Below are positions 24,846 to 31,387 of a stretch of DNA of 34,554 bases, piece by piece (position 1 is the first letter of the stretch; every line of letters begins with the position of its first letter). The notes below the pieces were generated by a model. The model did no database searches. It saw nothing but the letters and a program-made list of their open reading frames with translations, and had not been told where the DNA came from. A program made the translations under genes and the position numbers. The stretch is from Clostridiales bacterium (lineage in GTDB: Bacteria; Bacillota; Clostridia; Lachnospirales; Lachnospiraceae), in NCBI GenBank assembly GCA_015655075.1, contig JAATFT010000064.1, positions 1 through 34,554 on the forward strand, given 5' to 3'.

Positions 24846-25601
24846 ATGAATCAAAAAGAAATTCTTTCACTGCAATCCATGCCTGCTGCCAGTCCCGGTT
24901 ATGGATGTCCGCCGTGCCGTTTCATAAATAGAGAATATTTTACCGTCAGTTATGAATCCGATCCGGCTTCTATCAGGCAGGCTGTTCCGGAACCGCTGCA
25001 ACCGGATGGAAGTAATACTGTTTTTTATGAGTGGATCAAAATGCCGGATTCGTCAGGTTTAGGAAGCTATGAAGAAAGCGGCATAGTAATCCCGTGTACT
25101 TATAATGGGGAACCCTGCAATTTTACTGCCCAAATGTATTTGAATAATGGCCCCGCCATTCTTGCCGGGCGTGAAATCTGGGGATTCCCTAAAAAATGGG
25201 GCCATCCTTGTCTTAAGGTTAAAGAGACCGAGACATTAACCGGTACCTTATACTATAATGACATCCTGGTGGCCATGGGTACGATGCCCTTTAAATACAA
25301 CGTTCTTGATGATAAGGCTATCGCTGAAGCCATAGTTAAAACACAAGTTAATTTAAAACTAATTCCTGATGTTGACGGCAGCCCTAAAATTGTCCAGTTA
25401 GCAGCTTATAATCTGGAGGACATAGTTGTAAAAGGTGCCTGGTCAGGACCTGCCAGATTAAGTCTGACACCCCATGTCAATGCTCCTGTAGCGGATTTAC
25501 CCGTTAAAGCCTGTATTGACGGAAAACATTTTATTGCAGATTTAACTTTACCGTATGCAAGAGTAATACATGATTATCTAAATAATGCAAAGGAGGCTTA
25601 A
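24846..25601 (+). CDS. adc: Acetoacetate decarboxylase
   Basis: The 251-residue product decarboxylates acetoacetate to acetone and CO2. It contains the active-site motif EIWGFPKKWG with the Schiff-base Lys116 and its neighbouring Lys117, equivalent to Lys115/Lys116 of the Clostridium acetobutylicum enzyme, together with the conserved ILAGRE stretch just before. Length agrees with the family (about 245-250). GAAAGGAAGAGG lies upstream of the ATG. In C. acetobutylicum adc is transcribed separately and convergently with adhE-ctfAB, whereas here it lies second in one operon before ctfAB. Confidence 0.96.
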   Translation: MNQKEILSLQSMPAASPGYGCPPCRFINREYFTVSYESDPASIRQAVPEPLQPDGSNTVFYEWIKMPDSSGLGSYEESGIVIPCTYNGEPCNFTAQMYLNNGPAILAGREIWGFPKKWGHPCLKVKETETLTGTLYYNDILVAMGTMPFKYNVLDDKAIAEAIVKTQVNLKLIPDVDGSPKIVQLAAYNLEDIVVKGAWSGPARLSLTPHVNAPVADLPVKACIDGKHFIADLTLPYARVIHDYLNNAKEA

Positions 25602-25604
25602 GAT

Positions 25605-26261
25605 GTGAAAAATAAATTAACAACAGCCAGGGAAGCAGTCGGCAAAGTTAAAGACGGAGACTCTATTATGATTGGAGGCTTTCTTACAGGGGGGCATCCC
25701 GAAAATCTGGTATCTGCGCTTGTCAACACAAATACCGCCGGCAACCTGACTATTATTTCCAATGACACAGGTACACAGGAGTTATCGGTCTATCAACTGG
25801 TGAAAAGCGGAAGAGTAAAACATATTTTTGCATCTTATATCGGTTCCAATCCGGAAACGGGAAGGCTCCTTATGACCGGAGAAGCAAAGGTTCAACTTTT
25901 TCCGCAAGGCACGCTTGCTGAAAAAATACGTGCAGGAGGAGCCGGTCTCGGTGGCATTTTAACACCCGTAGGTATTGGTACCGTTGTAGAAGAGGGAAAG
26001 AAAAAAATAAAAATTAACGATAGGGAGTATTTACTCGAACTGCCGCTTAAAGCAAATGTAGCATTTATTAAGGCACATAAGGCTGATGAAACAGGCAATC
26101 TCATCATGAACGGTTCTTCACGCAACTTTAATATTGTTATGGCCACAGCCGCAGACTATGTAGTAGCAGAGGTGGAGGAATACGTAAAGGCAGGGGAAAT
26201 TGACCCGAATCATGTTAACGTTCCCGGAATATTTGTAGACGCTATAGTAAAGGTGGGATAA
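25605..26261 (+). CDS. ctfA: Acetate/butyrate:acetoacetate CoA-transferase, subunit A
   Basis: A 218-residue alpha subunit of a class I CoA-transferase, with the N-terminal nucleotide-binding-like motif SIMIGGFLTGGHPENLV and conserved GTLAEKIRAGGAGLGG. With subunit B it moves CoA from acetoacetyl-CoA to acetate or butyrate, producing acetoacetate for adc. The start is GTG at 25605, 8 bases after AGGAGG; the nearby ATG at 25603 is followed at once by TGA. A start differing from ATG may lower its output relative to its neighbours. The adc stop is only 3 bases upstream. Confidence 0.95.
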   Translation: MKNKLTTAREAVGKVKDGDSIMIGGFLTGGHPENLVSALVNTNTAGNLTIISNDTGTQELSVYQLVKSGRVKHIFASYIGSNPETGRLLMTGEAKVQLFPQGTLAEKIRAGGAGLGGILTPVGIGTVVEEGKKKIKINDREYLLELPLKANVAFIKAHKADETGNLIMNGSSRNFNIVMATAADYVVAEVEEYVKAGEIDPNHVNVPGIFVDAIVKVG

Positions 26262-26266
26262 AGAAT

Positions 26267-26923
26267 ATGAATAATAGAGAATTTATTGCAAAAAGGATTG
26301 CGAAGGAACTTAAAGACGGTGATGTTGTAAATCTTGGAATTGGAATGCCTACAATGGTTGCAAACTACATACCGAAAGATATCCAAATAATGCTGCAGGC
26401 TGAAAATGGAATTCTTGGCGTTGGTCCGAAACCGGCTTTGGAAGAAGAAAGACCCGATTGTATTGATGCAGGAGGAAATTATGTTACAGCAGTGAAAGGA
26501 GCCTGTTTTTTTGATAGTTCATTTTCCTTCTGCATTATCCGCGGAGGACACGTAGATATTACTGTTTTAGGTGCCTTGGAGGTTGATGAGGAGGGCAACG
26601 TGGCGAACTGGATGATTCCGGGCAAAAAGGTACCGGGCATGGGTGGAGCCATGGATTTGGTCGTTGGAGCTAAGAAGGTGATTTTAGCCATGGAGCATGT
26701 AAGCAAAAACGGGTCACCTAAAATACTGAAAAAATGCAGGTTGCCGCTGACAGCCGTAAATGTGGCAAAGACCATTGTAACCGATATGGCAGTTATCGAC
26801 GTAGTTCCGGACAAGGGACTGGTGCTTAAGGAAATTGCTCCCGGCCTGTCGGTAGAAGAGGTTCAGAGGGCAACGGAGGCCCATCTTATGATCTCGCCGG
26901 ATTTAAAGTTTATTGAAGTGTAG
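26267..26923 (+). CDS. ctfB: Acetate/butyrate:acetoacetate CoA-transferase, subunit B
   Basis: A 218-residue beta subunit carrying the catalytic Glu46 in LQAENGILGVG, which forms the glutamyl-CoA intermediate, and GGHVDITVLGALEVD typical of the family. It begins 5 bases after the subunit A stop. Sizes of both subunits match C. acetobutylicum CtfA/CtfB. It is followed after 32 bases on the same strand by an agrB gene, with no terminator between them, so it should share its mRNA. Confidence 0.96.
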   Translation: MNNREFIAKRIAKELKDGDVVNLGIGMPTMVANYIPKDIQIMLQAENGILGVGPKPALEEERPDCIDAGGNYVTAVKGACFFDSSFSFCIIRGGHVDITVLGALEVDEEGNVANWMIPGKKVPGMGGAMDLVVGAKKVILAMEHVSKNGSPKILKKCRLPLTAVNVAKTIVTDMAVIDVVPDKGLVLKEIAPGLSVEEVQRATEAHLMISPDLKFIEV

Positions 26924-26955
26924 GTGCATACCAAAATTCTAAGGCGATAAGCAGT

Positions 26956-27543
26956 ATGGTAAGATGGAAAGAATATATTATAGAGAAGCTGGTAATAAAT
27001 AAAATTATCCAGGAAGAAGAATCAGAGATATATAAGTTTGGAATGGAGTGTTTGGTTTTAAAACTATTTCACTGTATTTCATATATAGGTATTGCTGTCT
27101 GTCTAAAGATGTTGCCGGAATTAGCAGTTATCGGGTGTGTATTAATACCGCTAAGAAGAAATGCAGGGGGCTATCATGCAAAGACAAAGACAGAGTGTTA
27201 TATATTTTCCTGCTTCTATGTCTTAATTATCCTTTTCGTGTCTAAAACTGTAATAAATCAATTTATATGGTGGGGAGCACTGGTCTTATCTGATGTAATA
27301 ATTTATCTCATGAGCCCCGTAGATAATGAAAATAGAAGATTGGATAAGGAAGAAGCCCTGTACTACAGAAAGAAATCACGATATATTCTTATTTTGGCGA
27401 ATATAAGCAGTATAATACTGGAAGCGGTTAATTTATATAATATAGGAGGTCTGCTGCGCTGCGGCATTTGCGCTACGGCATTTTTAATGGTACTTGGGAT
27501 ATCGAATAAATCATCAGAAGCTACGGTAAACGCAAGGATGTAA
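26956..27543 (+). CDS. agrB: AgrB-like membrane peptidase, last gene of the solvent operon
   Basis: A 195-residue membrane protein of the AgrB family that cleaves the tail of AgrD and forms the thiolactone ring. The catalytic pair is present: His74 in RRNAGGYHAKT and Cys81 in TECYIF, the same 7-residue spacing as His77/Cys84 of Staphylococcus aureus AgrB. About four to six membrane segments follow. Its ribosome binding site is weak (AAGG about 12 bases upstream), so it may be translated at a low rate. It follows ctfB by 32 bases, with no promoter seen in between. The terminator at 27520-27562 overlaps its stop codon. Separation of agrB from agrD by four metabolic genes is highly unusual. Confidence 0.92.
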   Translation: MVRWKEYIIEKLVINKIIQEEESEIYKFGMECLVLKLFHCISYIGIAVCLKMLPELAVIGCVLIPLRRNAGGYHAKTKTECYIFSCFYVLIILFVSKTVINQFIWWGALVLSDVIIYLMSPVDNENRRLDKEEALYYRKKSRYILILANISSIILEAVNLYNIGGLLRCGICATAFLMVLGISNKSSEATVNARM

Positions 27544-27562
27544 TGCGTTTGCCGTAGCCTTT
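27520..27562 (+). terminator. Strong terminator spanning the agrB stop codon
   Basis: Left arm begins GCTACGGTAAACGCA (27520-27534), right arm TGCGTTTGCCGTAGC (27544-27558). The 15-bp stem has one T-G pair and a 9-base loop holding the TAA stop, and is followed by CTTTT. It may also act in the opposite direction for the convergent alcohol dehydrogenase gene. Confidence 0.85.
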
Positions 27563-27583
27563 TAGAGCTTCAGATAAATTGTA

Positions 27584-28645
27584 TTACCATTTAATTATTA
27601 TAACAGGCTTTATTAAATCCTTCGGCTTGTCTTTCATTAACATGAGAGCTTCTTCAATACCTTCAAAACCTTCAAAACGGTGAGTAACTAATTTTCCTGC
27701 ATCAAGCCTTCCGGTTGAAATGAGAGAAGCGAGCTTTTCCATTCGTAATCTGCCGCCGGGCATCAGACCGCCTGCAATAACCTTGTGGCCCATACCGCAT
27801 CCCCATTCGATACGCGGGATTTTTATGTAATCTCCATCGCCTAAGTAATTAACATTACCTATTTTGCCGCCGGGTTTTAATATTGTAATTGCCTGGGCAA
27901 AGGTATCAACATTTCCTCCGGCAATAATAACACGGTCAACACCTGTTCCATTTGTTTTCTTTAAGATTTGTTCTGCAATATCGCCTTCATGGTAATTGAT
28001 AATTTCAGTAGCACCATATTCTTTGGCAAGCTGAACACAGTTCGGACGGGAGCCTACCGCATAAATATGCGATGCTCCACGAATTGCAGAAGCTGCAACA
28101 GCCATAAGGCCAACAGGACCGATTCCAATAACGGCTACACTGTCGCCAAATTGAATATCTGCAAGTTCAACTCCATGAAAGCCTGTGGGTATCATGTCAG
28201 AAAGCATACAGGCAGCAACCGGGTCCATACCTTCAGGCAATAAAGCAAGATTTCCGTCTGCATCGTTTACATGGAATAACTCACCGAACACACCGTCTTT
28301 GAAATTTGAAAACTTCCATCCTGCAAGCATTCCGCCGGAATGCATCGGATAGCCATTCTGAGCTTCTATGGAATTCCAGTCCGGAGTAATAGCAGGGACG
28401 ATAACCTTGTCACCGGGTTTAAAATCTTTAACAAAGATTCCGACCTCAACAACTTCGGCAACCGCTTCGTGGCCTAAAATCATATCATGACGGTCACCGA
28501 TGGCACCTTCCCAGACCGTATGAATATCAGAGGTACATGGTGCAAGAACAATTGGACGGCAAATTGCATCTAAGGGACCGCAAACCGGCTTCTCCTTTTC
28601 AATCCAACCTGTTTTACCGATACCTAACATAGCATAACCTTTCAT
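27584..28645 (-). CDS. adh: NADP-dependent secondary (isopropanol) alcohol dehydrogenase
   Basis: The 353-residue product closely follows Clostridium beijerinckii isopropanol dehydrogenase (351 residues), which reduces acetone to isopropanol. The catalytic zinc ligands Cys37, His59 and Asp150 are in the same positions, as is the NADP-binding set Gly198-Ser199-Arg200 (VGSRP) with Tyr218. The family phrases CTSDIHTVWEGAIGDR, ILGHEAV and MLAGWKFSNFKDGVFGE are also present. AAGGAG precedes the ATG. It is convergent to the thl-adc-ctfAB-agrB operon and has its own promoter (28707-28735) with a Rex-like site. With the operon it completes a path from acetyl-CoA to isopropanol. Confidence 0.95.
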   Translation of the reverse strand: MKGYAMLGIGKTGWIEKEKPVCGPLDAICRPIVLAPCTSDIHTVWEGAIGDRHDMILGHEAVAEVVEVGIFVKDFKPGDKVIVPAITPDWNSIEAQNGYPMHSGGMLAGWKFSNFKDGVFGELFHVNDADGNLALLPEGMDPVAACMLSDMIPTGFHGVELADIQFGDSVAVIGIGPVGLMAVAASAIRGASHIYAVGSRPNCVQLAKEYGATEIINYHEGDIAEQILKKTNGTGVDRVIIAGGNVDTFAQAITILKPGGKIGNVNYLGDGDYIKIPRIEWGCGMGHKVIAGGLMPGGRLRMEKLASLISTGRLDAGKLVTHRFEGFEGIEEALMLMKDKPKDLIKPVIIIKW

Positions 28646-28678
28646 ATTAACAACTCCTTTACCATTTTAATAAAACGT

Positions 28679-28696
28679 TTGTTATAAAATTAACGA
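28679..28696 (-). promoter_or_regulatory. Rex-like redox operator at adh start site
   Basis: TTGTTATAAAATTAACGA matches the clostridial Rex consensus TTGTTAAnnnnTTAACAA at 12 of 14 fixed positions and lies just downstream of the -10, where a repressor would block transcription. Rex senses NADH/NAD+ and controls fermentation genes in this group. The rex gene is not in this window. Confidence 0.5.
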
Positions 28697-28706
28697 ACTT
28701 ACAAAT

Positions 28707-28735
28707 ATTATACCTCACAATATTTTGGTGGTCAA
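28707..28735 (-). promoter_or_regulatory. Sigma-A promoter for adh
   Basis: On the minus strand TTGACC (28735-28730) and TATAAT (28712-28707) are spaced by exactly 17 bases, giving a leader of about 55 nt. Confidence 0.8.
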
Positions 28736-28890
28736 CCGTTATATATATATTTCTTACTATACAGAAGATGGTACTATGTCAGGAAAAAGTACAAAGAGAC
28801 GGCCAATCCGCTGCAGTGCGCGACAGTGGGTATGGACTATACATATATTTATCATCAAGGGGATTTTCTGCCCGTTAAAATCCTATACTA
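28736..28890. other. Intergenic stretch between divergent adh and queD promoters
   Basis: No supported gene. A frame around 28780-28890 encodes a stretch TVGMDYTYIYHQGDFLP that looks like a degraded coding remnant of unknown origin. Confidence 0.3.
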
Positions 28891-28904
28891 AGTAAACGCT
28901 ATCA
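28891..28904. promoter_or_regulatory. Possible cre (CcpA) site
   Basis: AGTAAACGCTATCA matches the cre consensus TGWAARCGYTWNCA at 13 of 14 positions. It lies 15 bases before the -35 of the queD promoter and about 155 bases upstream of the divergent adh -35. Which gene it controls, if any, is open. Confidence 0.35.
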
Positions 28905-28919
28905 CTCATAAACACAAAC

Positions 28920-28948
28920 TTGACACAACAATCCCAAAATGCTATACT
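28920..28948 (+). promoter_or_regulatory. Strong sigma-A promoter for the queuosine genes
   Basis: TTGACA (28920-28925) and TATACT (28943-28948) with a 17-base spacer. The predicted start near 28956 is just before the riboswitch. Confidence 0.9.
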
Positions 28949-28963
28949 TGCTAAAGCAATAAA

Positions 28964-29006
28964 AGACAGTTCATTGGTACCATCCTGTCTCTAAACAAAA
29001 CTAGGG
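28964..29006 (+). promoter_or_regulatory. preQ1-I riboswitch-like aptamer
   Basis: GACAG (28965-28969) and CTGTC (28985-28989) form a 5-bp stem around a 15-base loop starting TTC. An A-rich tail ending AAAACTAGGG follows, whose CTA can pair back into the loop (TTGG region) as a pseudoknot. This resembles the compact preQ1-I class of Bacillus subtilis and Thermoanaerobacter. Placement at the 5' end of a queD-queE transcript strongly supports the call. The terminator at 29078-29110 is the likely expression platform. Confidence 0.7.
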
Positions 29007-29077
29007 CTATTTTTTAATATTATAGGATATGATTAAATGTGACGAGTCGCTATATTAATCCTGTAAACTAATATATA

Positions 29078-29110
29078 AAATAGGCATAGTTATTTATGCC
29101 TATTTTTTTT
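29078..29110 (+). terminator. Terminator in the queD leader (probable riboswitch platform)
   Basis: AAATAGGCATA (29078-29088) and TATGCCTATTT (29095-29105) form a perfect 11-bp stem with a 6-base loop and a T-run to 29110. CTATTT at 29007-29012, just after the aptamer, can pair with AAATAG of the left arm, a possible antiterminator. Confidence 0.75.
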
Positions 29111-29219
29111 GACATGGTAATTTCAATTATCCAGCAAAAAAATTTTATTATCGCAACATCTTATTTAGCTAAAACTTGAGGTGAAGCTTCATTAATTCTA
29201 GAAAGGAGATATTTTAATT

Positions 29220-29657
29220 ATGTATTATTTAAAATCAGAACAGAGCTTTGAGGCGGCACATATTTTGGCTGGTTATGAGGGAAAATGCAGGAATATTCAC
29301 GGCCATAGATGGCGTGTTATTATTGAGGTGAAGAGCTTGACCTTACAGACGGAAAAGCAGCTAAAAGGAATGATCGTTGACTTTGCTCAGTTAAAAGAAG
29401 ACATAAAAGAAGAAGTGGATTTTTTGGATCATGCGCTTATTATAGAGAGAAATACATTGAAGATTTCTACATATAAAGCATTAAAAGAAGAAGGGTTTCG
29501 TATTATTGAGTTGGATTTTCGTCCGACTGCTGAGAGGCTTTCAAAATACTTTTACGATAGATTGGTAAGCAAAGGCTATCAGGTAAAATCAGCCACGATT
29601 TATGAAACACCTAATAACTGTGCTTCTTATGAGGAGGATTCTGATGTCACTGTATAA
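29220..29657 (+). CDS. queD: 6-carboxy-5,6,7,8-tetrahydropterin synthase
   Basis: A 145-residue QueD-type enzyme that converts dihydroneopterin triphosphate to 6-carboxytetrahydropterin, the second step of preQ0/queuosine synthesis. Zinc ligands His14, His27 and His29 lie in AAH and NIHGH, the catalytic Cys23 in GKCRNIHGH, and His71 in FLDHA; YETPNN is near the C-terminus. GAAAGGAG lies upstream. Expression should be controlled by the preQ1-type riboswitch in its leader. It overlaps queE by 14 bases. queC is not in this window. Confidence 0.93.
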   Translation: MYYLKSEQSFEAAHILAGYEGKCRNIHGHRWRVIIEVKSLTLQTEKQLKGMIVDFAQLKEDIKEEVDFLDHALIIERNTLKISTYKALKEEGFRIIELDFRPTAERLSKYFYDRLVSKGYQVKSATIYETPNNCASYEEDSDVTV

Positions 29658-30312
29658 GGTGGTAGAAAAATTTAACAGTATAAATGGAGAGGGCGTTTTG
29701 GCGGGACAGTTAGCGGTTTTCATTCGATTCCAAGGATGTAACCTGGCTTGTTCTTACTGCGATACCGCCTGGGCCAATCAGGATAGTACAGCCTATACTT
29801 TCATGACAGAGCAGCAAATATATCGTTATATTAAAGAAACGGGTGTGAAAAATGTAACATTAACAGGTGGCGAACCCTTGCTGGTCCCTGATATAATGCA
29901 ACTACTACAATTGCTTGCTGCAGATAGCAATTTACATGTGGAAATTGAAACAAATGGAAGCATAGACCTGTCAACTTTTACACAGATAAGCAATCGGCCT
30001 GCATTTACTATGGATTATAAGCTTCCGGGAAGTTTAATGGAATCAAAAATGTTAGTTTCAAACTTCAAGCTGCTTACAAAAAAAGATGTGGTTAAATTTG
30101 TGGTAGGAAATATAGAGGATTTAAATTGTGCAAAGAAAATCATCACAATGCATCAATTAATTACAAAATGCCATGTTTATATCAGCACAGTATTTGAAAA
30201 AATGAGCTTAGAAGAAGTGGTGGAATATATGAAAGAAAATTGTATGAATGGGGTAACTCTGCAATTACAGATGCATAAAGTTATTTGGAATCCTAATAAA
30301 CGAGGCGTTTAG
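29644..30312 (+). CDS. queE: 7-carboxy-7-deazaguanine synthase (radical SAM)
   Basis: The 222-residue product has the radical-SAM cluster motif Cys32-x3-Cys36-x2-Cys39 in FQGCNLACSYCDTAW, followed by LTGGEPLL, and the N-terminal FNSINGEG typical of QueE. It rearranges 6-carboxytetrahydropterin to 7-carboxy-7-deazaguanine, directly after QueD. The start at 29644 is chosen because GGAGG is 7 bases upstream; the earlier ATG at 29602 lies within queD. Translation is probably coupled to queD through the 14-base overlap. A broken folE follows 29 bases later. Confidence 0.93.
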   Translation: MSLYKVVEKFNSINGEGVLAGQLAVFIRFQGCNLACSYCDTAWANQDSTAYTFMTEQQIYRYIKETGVKNVTLTGGEPLLVPDIMQLLQLLAADSNLHVEIETNGSIDLSTFTQISNRPAFTMDYKLPGSLMESKMLVSNFKLLTKKDVVKFVVGNIEDLNCAKKIITMHQLITKCHVYISTVFEKMSLEEVVEYMKENCMNGVTLQLQMHKVIWNPNKRGV

Positions 30313-30341
30313 TTGACTGGGGAAAAATGCGGTGAGTAAAA

Positions 30342-30470
30342 ATGGTAATAGATACAGAAGCAATTGAAGAACATATCAGAGATATTCTTAAGGCATTAGG
30401 TGATAATCCGGCACGTGAAGGGTTAAAGATACACCTCTACGAGTTGCGTGTATGTATAAAGAAATATTTA
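30342..30470 (+). pseudogene. folE: GTP cyclohydrolase I remnant with frameshift
   Basis: ATG 30342 opens with [22 protein letters not shown], the usual FolE N-terminus, but the frame then shifts. In the +1 frame the next residues are [14 protein letters not shown], the conserved FolE DTPxRVARMYxEIF. One A has probably been lost in GTTAAAG near 30425. After MYKEIF the FolE similarity ends, and none of the zinc-binding Cys/His residues are present. The gene would have supplied the first step of the queuosine pathway, so another folE is expected elsewhere if the pathway works. Confidence 0.75.
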
Positions 30471-30534
30471 TATCCTCAAGGCATGTGGAATCTGTAATAC
30501 TGAACCCCTTTCCCGCCTTAATCGAACCCCTTTC

Positions 30535-30696
30535 GGGGAAGAAGATACCTTTGTGCTTGATTTTGTGAACTCAGCCGAGGATATAAGAGCGGCGTTTGCT
30601 CCGTACTACGAGGAAAGCACCATTGAACAGAAGTTCGGCAAAACTATCAGAGAATTGATGGTTGATTATGTTTATAAACAACTAGTTAAATTTTAA
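30535..30696 (+). pseudogene. hsdR: Type I restriction enzyme R-subunit (HsdR) fragment
   Basis: The 53-codon stretch EDTFVLDFVNSAEDIRAAF then PYYEE matches the segment that follows the helicase domains of HsdR. FGKTIREL comes next and the frame ends at TAA. Neighbouring sequence is unrelated, so this is a relic of a type I restriction locus, joined to the folE remnant. An 11-base repeat GAACCCCTTTC at 30502 and 30523 lies at the junction. Confidence 0.55.
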
Positions 30697-31203
30697 CTTT
30701 GTTATAAATTAACTATAGATAAAAAGCTAATAAAATTAAATATGTTTATCCTTAATAAGGTAGGTATATTAATTGCTTGCGATATTTTTCTCTGTTTCTG
30801 TAAAATATATAAATTATTGTTCAAGAAAACGTATTATTGGACGATATATGAAATAGGTGCTTACTAAGTACGATAAGAAGATATCACAGTATCAAATGAT
30901 TTTTGGGATATAAATATGGCAGGACTGGATGGAATTGAAACAGCAAAAAGGATTAGGAAATTGCTGATAGATTATGGGACCTTAGTTACCATTGAAAAGC
31001 TATTTCCTTACTTGACCTTGGAAAAGACGAAAATAAATTTTGTTTTACCATATTGATCCCCCTGCAAATAATTTCGACATATTATCAAATACTTTTGTTT
31101 GAAGTATATGTTTCTTTTGACTATTTCTGTCAAAATCGTACTATTTCTGCAATGGGTATTGTAAAAATTTCTTATGCTTTGAACAGGAAGTGCAAAAAGA
31201 CAT
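30697..31203. other. Non-coding stretch with a response-regulator receiver fragment (30898-30966)
   Basis: No intact gene. The bases 30898-30966 encode DFWDINMAGLDGIETAKRI, which matches the phosphorylation-site region of receiver domains (normally FLDINMPGLDGIE). The upstream and downstream parts are lost, so it is a small relic, perhaps of the same decayed agr locus as 33610-34125. Confidence 0.45.
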
Positions 31204-31362
31204 ATGCAGGTGGTATACGGCATGATGGTTTTATCAGGAATTACTTTAGAACTGCTGGGCGCTGTTAATCATCCTAGAGCATTTTTCAAACACGCTCTAA
31301 CATGGACTGGAACCTATAGTGTATTAAAGAATTATATATGTAAGGGAATGCATAAATTATAA
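31204..31362 (+). CDS. Possible 52-residue hydrophobic ORF or remnant
   Basis: The frame begins MQVVYGMMVLSGITLELLGAV region and ends GMHKL. The first half is one hydrophobic segment; AGGAAG is 13 bases upstream, too far to be convincing. Its 3' half contains a 23-base sequence nearly identical to one at 20486-20508. I do not recognise it; it may be the tail of a deleted membrane protein. Confidence 0.25.
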   Translation: MQVVYGMMVLSGITLELLGAVNHPRAFFKHALTWTGTYSVLKNYICKGMHKL

Positions 31363-31387
31363 ACTCCCTTTAACAGAAAGGAATTGT

